Origin: Scedosporium boydii
Taxonomy: Eukaryota > Ascomycota > Sordariomycetes > Microascales > Microascaceae
Assembly: GCA_002221725.1 (NCBI GenBank)
Contig: NJFT01000078.1
Span: 62,001-126,000 of the forward strand
DNA: 64,000 nt
Direction of reading: 5' to 3'
Shown here: positions 46,736 through 57,303 of the stretch, in pieces
Position numbering within the stretch: position 1 is the first letter of the stretch
Layout of the letters: each line of letters starts with the position of its first letter
The notes under the pieces: model-generated
Told to the model about the DNA's origin: nothing
Seen by the model: only the letters and a program-made list of their open reading frames with translations
The model's database searches: none
Position numbers and translations under genes: made by a program

Positions 46736-49051
46736 TTACTCCATGCTGTGGGATTTCCTCGTTTGCATTCCCTTTCCGAGAATGGCCTCTGCGTCGGGTG
46801 TCTCTGGGTCTTCCTTTCCGTCCGTTGGAGGCTCTTCTACGGGAGGAGGTTCATCCACAGGATCCTCCGGTTTTGAATCCTCTCCCTCGTCCGGGGCTTT
46901 CTCACCAGTGCCTTCATCTGTCCCAGAGCCCTCTCCGATATCATCACCAGTCCCATCCTCTCCCGCTTCCTCTTCACTACCCCCCTCCCCTTCATCATCA
47001 ACTGGCGGCTCCTCTTCAACCGCAGGCGGCGGCGGAGGCGGCGTCAACTCATCCACCCTATCCAACAACGCTCTCAACGCCACAGGATCAACAGCAACAG
47101 CCTTCCCATCCTCACCAACCTCAAACACAATCTCATCCAACGTCCTTGCCGCCCAAAGATTCGAGGAAGCCGACAACCAAGTCGCGCAGTCCGTTGAAAA
47201 CAACCTATTCTCCCTCGCAGGACTGTCCGCGTCCTCAAACGTTGCTTTAAACGCTATCCTCTTCTTCACTTCCCCATCCTCCTTGACCGTCTCCAAACCA
47301 GCGGGGTATAATCTTATCCGCGGGTTCACGGGCCCGCGTGTCGAAAGCTGGAGTAGAATAGCCACCGTAGCCATGTCCGTGCCATTGCTTATCCAGCGCT
47401 CCACTTTCAACCCCGGATCGTCATCCACCGTAATCACCATGGATGAATTAAGAGCCGTAACGTTCCCGAATTCGTAGTTCCCCGCAAAATTCTCTCGCGC
47501 CTGCTCCCTTGACACGTTATGAATAGCAGGTAAGAGCGTAGCGCCAATGACGTCTGCAAAGTCAAAGTTCATGTTCCCCGGCATATTACCCGCCGTGAGG
47601 AGGGTGAAACCCACACCGTAGTCGGGCAGCATGATGATGAGGGCCGAGTAGTCGCCGATGCGGCCGGCCTTTTGGTAGCCGTAGGTCCAGAGGTAGGGGT
47701 GGCCCATGTTGATGCGGCGGATGCCCCACGGCGTGCCGAGGGCCGCCATGGGGTCGGATGTGAATGTTACGGGGCGGAGCCAGCGTCGCGTCATAGCTGG
47801 TGGGAGGAGTTCGGAAGAGAGGATGGCTTTGTTGAGGCGGGTTATGTCGGCGGAGGAGGCGTACATGCTGCCGGAGCTAAAAGGAACCTGATGTTAAAAA
47901 TTGAAATAGATACACTTGCGAAGGTTATCTGGGCTACTTACGGTCCGCCATCACCAAGTTGGTTATACCAGCCCACTTGAGAAGCATTTCCTGGGATGAC
48001 GCCAAGAGTCGTGTCGTTTGGAGTGTTGAAGAATGTTCTCTCGAGACTCAGCGGCTCCAAGATATTGCTCGAAAGAAGAGTCATCCAATCCTTGCCTGTA
48101 ATCTCTTGGAGGGCATACGCCAGAAGGACATATGCCACATTCGAATAGGCCGGTGCTGCGTCTGGCGCAAACACCGGCATCAAGTCTTCAAGACCCTCAA
48201 AGAATTCTAATGGTCCCCGCGTGAGCCTTTATTCATGTATAAGTAGATTGGATAGGAGAGAGGGGCCCAAGAATCGTCAACTGAACTTACGAGTTCGATT
48301 GCATAACACGAAGATCCCACATTCAGGCGTCTCTGGTAGTTTCTCTGGAGGAGGGAACCCCACATAGACCAAGTCCGGGCCATAATCCTGCGTCAGTTCT
48401 CCCAGCAGCGAATCTGTTTCCCCGCCATGTTAGCCTGTAGTTCACTCCTGCATGCCTATCAAATCGAACCCCGGCCTCTATGGACTTACAATCTCGAGGA
48501 ATCCCCGACATCTGAGAAGCCAACGCCCCAACCGTCACAGCATCCCAATCCGTATACCGAATAGCATCCCCCTCCCCCTTACTCCTCTCCTGAATATCCC
48601 TCAACTCCGGCACGAAGTTCGTAATCGGCACAAACCAGTGCTCATCCCCCACCTCCGCCAACCACGTTAACACCGTAAAGATCTTCGTCACGCTCCCCAG
48701 CCTATACACCGTCGACCCGTCCACCTCCCGCGTGCCCGTCGAGTTGACGGCGTCCAGATTCATGGCGGCATGGTAGTGCGACCACAGCAGGGCCGTCGGC
48801 TCGGCGTTCTCGTGGATGGACCATGCTTCGAGGGACCACGAGTTGTTGGTCGCTATTAGGTTGGTGTCGTTGGCGGCGAGGTCGTCGAAGCCGGCTGTTA
48901 GTTGTTGGGCGGCTTCGATGATGAGGGGGTGGGAGGAGAGGTCGGTTGGTTTGGGGTAGGCGGGGCCGCGGAGCGCGCAGTTGGGGGAGGCGTGGGTGAG
49001 GGGGATAAGGCCTGCCGCGAGGAGGGCGGCGAGATGCTTGGGTGGGCGCAT
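46736..49051 (-). CDS. Secreted serine beta-lactamase/transpeptidase-fold protein with acidic tail
   Basis: This extracellular protein is 696 residues long. Exons on the minus strand are 49051..48490, 48413..48291, 48206..47942 and 47876..46736; all introns start GTAAGT and all joins keep phase. A signal peptide (1-21, ending THA) is followed by a class C beta-lactamase-like domain. It has the SxxK motif S120-V-T-K123 in YRLGSVTKIF, then GIPRDYSLLGELTQDYG across the first junction. The YxN motif is Y249-S-N251, and YGYQKAGRIGDYSALI occupies the third-motif position. Several Asn-X-Ser/Thr sites fit secretion. The last 110 residues are Glu/Asp/Pro/Gly-rich after a PPPPPP stretch. Fungal members of this fold are usually esterases, peptidases or biosynthetic hydrolases; substrate is unknown, and true antibiotic hydrolysis should not be assumed. 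Confidence 0.9.
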
Positions 49052-51672
49052 GTCGGGAGGGTGGAACGGTTGGTTTCCGCACCGACGGGAAGGCAGGGAG
49101 GAAGGAGAAGGGAAAACGACAGCTCGAAGAGAGAGAACGGCTAGACCTGCTAGAAAGCCAAGGTTCTAGTTCTACGAGGCGAACACCATGATGGTTATAA
49201 GCCAATAGCGCAAGGGACTCGGCTATGTTGTCCGCGTCATCACCCGGCGATTCGGGAAGAGGAAGAAAAGGGAAGCGAGGCTCGCGACACCCAGGAAAAC
49301 TCTCTCAAGAAGCGGCACCAATTTCTAGGAACCAAGCTTTACCAGAGTAGTTGCTTTGTACTGACGACCCTCTACATTGGATCCTTCCCTCGGCTCCGCA
49401 TATACGCATTCGTCATCCTCCAGACGAAAAGAAATCCCAGGGTCCGCGGACTGGGGATAAATTGGCATAGTTCATATACTATATCCAGAGAGAGAAATTC
49501 AACCTTTCCAGTTCCAGAGACGAGTGTCGTTCCATGGCAAAGACGCCCGGAAAGAATCGGCAAGGGGCCCAAAAGGGGACAGTCTCTGCTAAGGTTCGCA
49601 CATGATATTGTTTACTTAGGTCTTGGCCTTTATAGATCGTCGTCATGCTTGTCCCGGGATCACTGGACTAGATGTGGTGTTGGGCGGCGATCTCCTACTG
49701 GAAATTGGAGGCGGCAGGAGAAGGATATAGCGGGACTATATTTAGTGACAGGCTCATCAATTCATGGACGGGCAACTCATGAATACTAATCAAGGTTAGC
49801 CAATCTGAGGCTTCATACGTACTCGAGCCTCCTTTAACCCTTTCCAAGTATAGAATCCGGCGACGGGAGCGCAGATTGTCAGGTTAAACTTGGGAATAAG
49901 GACAGCGGAACACTGGGACGAATTAGAATTTCCCAGATTTTGTGGCCAGATGAGCGACGTGAAAGTGGAGTTATAATGCGGCGCGAGAAGGAGTATCCAA
50001 CTCTACAATATGTGGTATATTGCGGATGATCACTGCATCCAATAGGCTCGGTCTTTACTGAGGATGTGGTAAATGGATGAATACGGGTCCTTGGATGATC
50101 AGCGGGGACGGGACCGAATCCGGCAGCCCGGATCAATTGGAGCCCATGTAGAAATATCTAAGCGTAACTGAGCCGGGCACGAGAACGGACAGGAAGATGC
50201 GCCGGGTACCCATGAGTTGGGGCTCGGGGACTATGGGATAGAGTTGAGATCTTAACAGAATATAATCGCATTTCGTATAAGCAGCGATACTCGAGCTCAT
50301 GCATATAAATATATATATAACAAAGCAGAGTATGATAAGACATCCGAACGGCCGGTTTGTCATGACGGCGAAAACCGGGTTTCGGGTATCCAAGCCCGGC
50401 CCTACTTCCTCGCCGGTTCCGGGATAACGTGCTGAGAGAGTTTGAGAGAGGTAGGCGTAGTATACAAGCCGTGGAGGAGGAAAGGAGGGGAAGGAGCTTT
50501 AGGGCCCATTTAACAGGGCTCATGGAAATGCCGTAGGTGCTGTCCTGAGCAGAGTAGCAACACTATCCTGTAATCTGAGTTCAAGAATAATGTTGCCTAC
50601 GAAGCGACCATTGCCTGAAGGCAAAGATGTGAAGCAATTTGGCGCTTGAAGTTTACTTACTTCTTCCACGATGCGAACGTGGTGCGACAGAAATAGTGAA
50701 TTGCTAACCTGAAAGGATTCATAAGGATTGGGTAATACTGATCTTCTGTCACAAGAAAGAAGAAGGAAAATGAGAGAAAAGGGGATGAGCATTAGACCGT
50801 ACGTGTTGAATCGCGTGCATTCATACCCGGAACAGGCACGGAACGGGACCGCATCTTCCGCGCCGAGGGGCCGAAGATACATGTCACTACAGTCAATCCA
50901 ATCCCTTGGCCCTTACGCAAGCTCAGTCGCCTGTACTCTAGTATCAAATTTGTTACCAAACCATCTCGGTTTCTTGCAGAGTCAGGATTGGATCAAATAT
51001 AGACCTCGAGGACGCTGGCAGGTCCTTGCAATTGCAATCGAGGCGGAAACTGGAACTCCTCTGTACTGCGCGTGTGATACTCCAGCGTATCAGATACGGA
51101 CAGGCCTATTTCGTTTTCCTTTCTCGGTCCGGCCCCAAGTCTTTGTTCATATGCTGACGCGGGATGGATCAATGGTCATGACGATATCGAAGCAGTGGTT
51201 GACGTGACGTGCGAAGGCACGGGTCGGTTTATGCGTAAATCGAAGGGCAGGATTGAATACAATTGCCCCAAGTAGATATGAGGCAAAAAGAAAGAAGAAG
51301 AAGAAGAAGAAGAAGGGGGAGGGGGAGGGGGAGAATCAAATGGGGGAATTTCCGATCACTGGCTCATGCCACTCGGCGATACTGCTTGGGATAATTTTGA
51401 GAACAAATTGAAGGGACGGCCAACCGCAACGAGAAGCGCTAGCTATGTCGCCAATTGACATTAGGTCGCTCAATGAACTGTGGCAAGGGGTGGGCTGAGG
51501 TATATCGGGTGTCCTTGTGTATCCGGCATCCCAGGGATGGGAGGGGAAATAAATGAGAACAACAAAACGATGCATCAGCGCTTATATCTATCTACCACTC
51601 ATGCATTTCCTCATCTCTACTCGTACAGGCAACAACAACATCTCAGCCGCTCAACCTCATTAAACAACACCC
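49052..51672. other. 2.6 kb intergenic region
   Basis: It holds the promoter of the beta-lactamase-fold gene and the 3' flank of the next minus-strand gene. No gene is supportable; ORFs at 50158-50523 and 50520-50882 (-) and 50728-51207 (+) have no domain. A purine tract lies at about 51292-51332. Confidence 0.5.
51292..51332. repeat. Purine tract: (AAG)n followed by (GGGGGA)n
   Basis: About 25 bases of AAG repeats run directly into three G-rich units, all purine on the plus strand. It lies downstream of the mitochondrial TPR-like gene and could form triplex or quadruplex structure. Confidence 0.8.
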
Positions 51673-52763
51673 TTAGTTCCCTCCAACCGTCGTCGCCTTG
51701 GCTATCTTCAGCCACTCCTGCGCCATGAGCTGATGATCCAAAAAGTCTGTCTTATTCCCCCTCTCCAACGCCGCAACCGCCAACTCGTTCTGGATCTCAG
51801 ACACCTTGATGCATGCATTCCTATTTCCCCTGAGGGCATTAATGGTATGCTGGACCATGTCCGGAGGGAATCCGTCCTCGTAGGACAGCTCGTACCACGC
51901 ATCCAAGAGGTTGTGATCCTCTGCTGCCTGCTTAAAGTATCCCCACGCCGCGGGCTTGTTGCCCTCTTCGCGCATTAAGCGACCTAGTTCCAGGAGGCAG
52001 GCGGGCCGCCACTCAAATGGCAAGGTGGGCGATTTGCCGTTCTCTAGAGCTTGGTTGAGGAGGTTCTTGGCGAGGGCCGCGTCGCCTTTGTAGATTGCGA
52101 TCTTGCCGGCGACAGTGAGGGCGTCGGGGTCACCCCTCTCGATCATGGCATTGAGGCGCTCTTCTACCTCCTTTGGGAGATTGAAGGGGGTGGATTTGTT
52201 CGTCGTGCTGATGCCTAGGGAGAGCCTCGTGTATGTGAGGGTAGATCCATCGTGGCCTTGGGATGAGGCATAGAGGAGCATGCGCAGGCAAAGGTCACGG
52301 TAGGCTATGCTATTCTCCGGGGGGGCAATGCGCTCTATGAATATAGCTGATTCATGGAACTGTTGCAAAGTCACATCAATTCCTACATGTCATCCTTGTT
52401 AGTTTCAAGCAAAAGGATGTGAATCGGTATTGTGGCAGGCTCACTGTCTAGCAGGTGAGGATCCTCCGTATTGCCCCTCTGCTCTGCGGTAATCCACTCG
52501 ACGATACACTTCCGGCAGAGCTTGACGTCCCCCCCTTGGATGTTTCGATCCCTAGCTATTTGCTCAAAGGTCTCCAATGGTGGTACATCTACCGAGGACC
52601 TTCCCCTTCGTGGCTTGGCATATGTCCGAGTTTGTGGCGGCGCTGGTATCGCTGGAAAGGGTAGCCTGATAGGAATAGCTGAGAGACGCGCTGCAGACCT
52701 GCTGGTTAACACGGGGCGGAGGGGCTGCGAGGTCCGCAGGAGAGAAACACCGAGACGAGACAT
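51673..52763 (-). CDS. Probable mitochondrial TPR/Sel1-like repeat protein (function unknown)
   Basis: This protein has 342 residues. Exons on the minus strand are 52763..52445 and 52382..51673, with a 62-nt intron (GTGAGC...TAG). The N-terminus MSRLGVSLLRTSQPLRPVLTSR lacks acidic residues and is rich in Arg/Ser, and continues to RTYAKPRRGR, a good mitochondrial presequence. The mature part contains a CRKC pair (about 83-86) and, in exon 2, helical repeats such as GDPDALTVAGKIAIYKGDAALAKNLLNQAL and GRLMREEGNKPAAWGYFKQAA (excerpts of a longer run) that look like Sel1/TPR units. It is probably a mitochondrial assembly or expression factor by analogy only; I do not recognise the exact family. 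It shares a 0.6 kb divergent promoter with the nucleolar factor gene. Confidence 0.78.
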
Positions 52764-53391
52764 TTCTATGGAGCTCTCACTCTCAAGGGTCAGTTTAGGA
52801 GATGGGCTGCGTGAGTGTGATGGATGTTTTCAATCAATTCAGCAATTAGTGGGCTATGCGGCATCGAATGGTGCTTTAGTAAACCGCCGCAGTAGACAGG
52901 AATTAATTTAAAAGCAAAACAATGAGCAGCAGTAAGGGGTCCATTCGGCGCGGACTGAGGAAGAAGTGAAATGCTGGTGAACCGTGAGCTTTGCTGGCTC
53001 GTAAGATGAAGCGATCAAGGTTCGGTGTCGAAATCGCCTGAGAGGGAATTGCTGATTATTATTGGCTGCGTGATGGGAAGGAACCACATGATAAGAGCTC
53101 ACCGACTTATCGCACACCAAAAATTTGAACCAGCAAAATCGAAATTTCAATCCCACCACCCGCACACTCCCTCGAGAGAGACACCACCCATCTGACAATC
53201 ACTAGGTCTACTCTATTCTGCGAAACCACGTAAAGTGCTGATCTTTGGAATCATCTCCTAAGTTCTTCTACGACCAGCCGCCAGCCTCTCACTCGGCTCC
53301 AAACCTCGACCACTACTAGGAATCCACCCTCCCACGAAACCGATCCAACTCTCTCTCGACTCCCGCCTTTTCCTTGCTACCCAACGCGACA
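52764..53391. promoter_or_regulatory. Divergent promoter between mitochondrial TPR-like gene and UTP16-like gene
   Basis: This 628-bp interval separates two head-to-head genes. It contains T/C-rich sequence toward the right gene and no ORF of note. I see no specific regulatory motif I would defend. Confidence 0.55.
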
Positions 53392-54464
53392 ATGGTGACC
53401 ACTAGAAGCGGCACCAAGCGCAAGGCCATGGACAAGGCCGATGTCCCCGAATCCGCCACGAACGCCCCCAGCTCTACCCCCAAGCGACAACGGTTACCCC
53501 TCCGCAAGAAGACCGCCGAAGGAGCCACCGACTCTCCCGCTCCCAAGAAGGGCGCTGCGAAGAAGACGCCTTCGAAAAAGAAGCAGGCCGAAGATACGCC
53601 TGCGGACAAGGAGGGCGAAGTCGTTGGGGATGCGGCTGTGAATGATGAAGATGGCGGGGACATAATGGCAGCGCTGCAGCGACAGCTCGCTGCTGCCCAC
53701 CCCAGCCCGGCAGTATTGAAAAAGGCGGAAACGCCGGCGGTAGTGACTACAAACCCTCAGGGATCAGATGAGGACTCGGACGATGAGGCGCCGGAGGCTA
53801 TTTCCAACGTTCAGGCCGCCGAAGCGGCGAAGCAAGTTGCTCAAGCGTCACAAAAGGCTGCCCAACAGTATGTCATTATGTTTCGTCCTTCCTACTAGCA
53901 CCGTATTCTGGTGTCTAACTACATTTTTACAGGCAAGCTGCACAAGCCAAGAAGAAGCGTCAGGAGCGTGATGCTCTCTTCAAAGCCCAAGCCGAATCCA
54001 GGAAGCAAACCAAGCCCGAAGAGGAGAAGCCCGCGGTCGCAGAACTCACCGCCCCCACAGAAACACCTTCCGAGGACGTCATGATCACTGAGGGAGAGAC
54101 ACAACAAGAACAACAAGTCACACGGCCGGGCAAGGCGAAGCTCCCCGAGTTCCTCCCCCAAGAGTTCCTCGATTCAGACGACGAGGACGCGTACCAGGGC
54201 GACCTCAGCAGCATCGGCGGCGAACCGAAGCCCAAGAGGCGCAAGAGCGAGCAGAAGAAGGCGCCCCGGGATAAGAGGGTCGGGTCGACGGTTTACAGGG
54301 TCATGTCGGAGGTGGATAAGAGGTTGGCGCCGAGGAAGGCGAAGGACTCAAAGGAAGTGAGGGCGAGGTTGTTGAAGAGGAATAGGAGCGGCGTGCCGCA
54401 GCAGAAGGGGTTTATCGTGGGGAGGCCGATGCCTAAGCCGGATTGGGGAAGCTCGAGGAGGTGA
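53392..54464 (+). CDS. UTP16/BUD21-type U3 snoRNA-associated ribosome-biogenesis factor
   Basis: This is a 335-residue nucleolar protein expected in the small-subunit processome, which matures 18S rRNA. Exons are 53392..53867 and 53933..54464 (65-nt intron, GTATGT...CTAAC...CAG). The N-terminal third is basic and Pro/Lys/Thr-rich (KRKAMDK, PKRQRLPLRKK) as for nuclear proteins. The family core begins with an acidic patch and SDDEAPEAIS (about 128-137), then a helical AAEAAKQVAQASQKAAQQQA region leading into KKKRQERDALFKAQ. A second acidic patch (DSDDEDAYQGDL) precedes the C-terminal VMSEVDKRLAPRK and RNRSGVPQQKGFIVGR. This order (DDEAPE motif, KKKRQERD, C-terminal basic block) is what I associate with the U3_snoRNA_assoc/Utp16 family. 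The start at 53392 is the first ATG in frame. Confidence 0.8.
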
Positions 54465-56192
54465 GAGTGATGGATGGACGGATTGATGTATGAAGTTGGG
54501 CGTTCAGAACTAATGATAGCTAGAGTACGTCGTCGACGTCGATGAATGGGATGCTCTGTTCTGTAAGGAAAGCCTTGATCATCACCATGCTTAACCTTCT
54601 CCGTCACTCCCCCTTCAACCACCTGCCGTTGACTCGTTCTATTGACCTAGGTCTAAGCATATGATCGACTAACGGCTAGAGACCTCTCAAGCTGACGCAT
54701 AACGACTTCAGAGCAAAGGTAGCCGGCAGAGGATTTACGGTTTGATATGTTGAACGCCAGGCCAACCTCCGCGTAGAGGAGAGTCGCGACATCACAGCAA
54801 CTAACCCACTATTTCGCGACCCCCGCGCATATACATACTCATTGACACTCTCTCGCACAACATCCATAGTTCGCCACTCCCCCAAGATCGCGAAATTCTT
54901 AGAAACAACGAAGAAAATCAAAAATCAATATCAAATCAATATACCCGCCATTGTGTTATGGTGTTACCTGACCGCTCCATTATGCACCTTCCCGTCTCGG
55001 CAGAAGAGGGAGCTTCTAACGGGATTCTCTCACCGAAGGGCACACGGAAAAGATTGAGGCCCCGGGGACGGGAGCGGCTCGACGCCCCATTGCGGCCCCA
55101 CGTGTCTGAATGGAGTGTTGCAAAGCGGCAGAAGAGTCTGTGGCTTGTGGTCCGCTCCGGTCCGGTCAGATAAAATGGCAGCTACCATGAGATTCGAGAG
55201 CATTGCTCTTCGTTGAGCTGGGCGGTGCCTCTCTGTTTGGGTGCACCTCCGAGCTGAGAGCACCAATTATAGAGTGATGCGGTGGTCACCGAACTGTATC
55301 AGGTCGACTGCCGCTCGCTCGAAGACAGGATCTTAAGCGACAGGATGCTTTTTTTTCGAACCCGGCCGGATCGCCATTTGAGCAGGAGTACGAAGTAATA
55401 CGCACCATCAGCGTTCCATTTTCCTTTGCCCCGTAAGTGTGAGCGTTCAATTACTTCGTCGTTTACAAGTAGTATTGTCTACTTCGTACATCTGGTATGA
55501 ACCAGCCCACAGGAATCTCCGATCGAACTTTGACCTCCAAGAGCTCTGTGAACCTAGGCGAGTGCTACCTAGCCTAACTGATAGCTCCAGGGCTCCGCCT
55601 CGACCCCCCTCACCTCGCGACTTGACGACACCTCTCGACTGCCATCTCCTACTTCGTACTCTCACTGGCCACTCGGAACGTTGCCAAAGAATTAGACACC
55701 CATGTTGCAACGGGGACGGTCTTCATGTTTCCCTGTTTTACCCACATCTCACATCAGAGAACTGCACATCAACTCCGTCCATCTCGGTCTCTTCACAGGG
55801 TCCCCTTCCACCTGTTGATATCGATCCTCTCTTTTCCCCCCACAGTCAGACATGGGCCCATCGTGCCATGGGATCAAGATGAGCAAACATACATACTTGT
55901 ACATATTGGGAACTGCATTGCCCCCACGTCGAAGAAGCAGTGATCCGTTGCTAAGCTAGGGTCCCTCAGCCAAGGGGGGGTTTGCAGAGCATCCTCCTGA
56001 GAAAAATCCCGGCTCACTGGGTGAACTGTGCATATCTGTCACTCTGTCACTTTCCCTTCAGGTGGGCTTCCTTTTAACCTTGTCTGGCTAGTGTCCCCCT
56101 TCTTGCTCCATAGCCGCAGACGCGAGGGCACCCAAGGATAAAAACTCTCCACTCTGCTTGCCAAGGCAAGAGATACAAAGCAAGCCAAGTAG

Positions 56193-56204
56193 CATCAATT
56201 GATG
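56193..56204. repeat. Dispersed palindrome CATCAATTGATG
   Basis: This perfect 12-bp palindrome recurs at 41559-41570. Ten-base matches (CATCAATTGA or its complement) occur at 22733-22742, 31088-31097, 31181-31190 and 31458-31467, and the core ATCAATTGAT at 7851-7860 and 22079-22088. All are between genes. Confidence 0.75.
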
Positions 56205-57280
56205 GAAGGCTGCCTACTCTTGTCTCTGGTTCCCGTATCAGGAAAGAGATGGAAACATCAAACGAAGGAAGAGAAAAACAAAGAGGTTACATGAAGAAAA
56301 AGAAAAGACATCAAAAGGATCAACTCAACTCGGGTCTGCATAGCCTCCCTTCCGTTGCAGATTTCGTTCCTTTTTTCCTTTTCCCTCTTCCTTTTGACCT
56401 GGGAATCGTCAAGGGTATCGCGTACCCATGTCTATATCACTACTACTATACGTCGTAGATTCGCAAGAAAACCTTGAAAGAGAAACGCTCATCGACCATT
56501 CTCGGAACCGCTAGAAATTTTATGCAAGATGGAACAATGAAGGAATAAAAAAGAAGTTTTATTCATGTTTGAGGAGGGTAGCCGCAGCCAAACTTCTGGT
56601 ACGAACGCGTCTGTTCCCCTTATGCTCTGCGCACATCTACACATCTGTGCTCAGCATCCATGGAACAGATACTTCGTACCTACTCTTCTACGAAGTACAC
56701 ATTCAGAAATATTCCGAAACGGAACGATGTCGCCTTCACCGCACTAGCAGGCCCCCGAGGCGACGGCCCCGAAACATAGTCGCCGGGCTGTGTTCGTTGA
56801 GAATCGGCTCAACCCCCTTCGAAACAAGGACCTCAATGGCGAGATTCCCCTCCGAAGGATTAGGTGTATTATAGTGTTCTGCACCACATGGCAAGCCTTG
56901 CTCAACTATCCCAAGGAATGGCGCATATTCTCGGGGAGTAATGAGAGGAACCCTGCACCACTACGCTGCTGGATAAAACGCCGACTCCATCCAGTGGGAC
57001 AATCCACTTGGAATGAAGCGATCATGACAATCAGCATCTTACCCCTCCGTGTAGTGGGACAAACATCACCGGTCCCCGACACGCGGCCGTATTGGAGGAC
57101 CCGCTCAAAGAGAACCTTGAAGAGTTTGAGAGGTTACCATCCGAGCGACCCCTTACAAGGCTCTGCTTCTTTGCTCTTTATGTTTTCCCGAATCCAATCG
57201 GACCACTTGTGAGGGGCTCCCGGACTATGGCGTGCCTTTCCGGTGCAACTCTACCTGCGGGCCTGCAGGTAATATTTTCA

Positions 57281-57303
57281 GTGTGTGTGTGTGTGTGTGT
57301 GTG
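57281..57303. repeat. (GT)11 microsatellite
   Basis: This is a perfect GT dinucleotide repeat in non-coding sequence. Confidence 0.92.

Noticed and set aside
46736..49051. Antibiotic-resistance beta-lactamase acquired from bacteria
   Set aside because: The gene has three canonical fungal introns, a fungal-type signal peptide and a family-typical fungal sequence; this fold is common in moulds with other functions.
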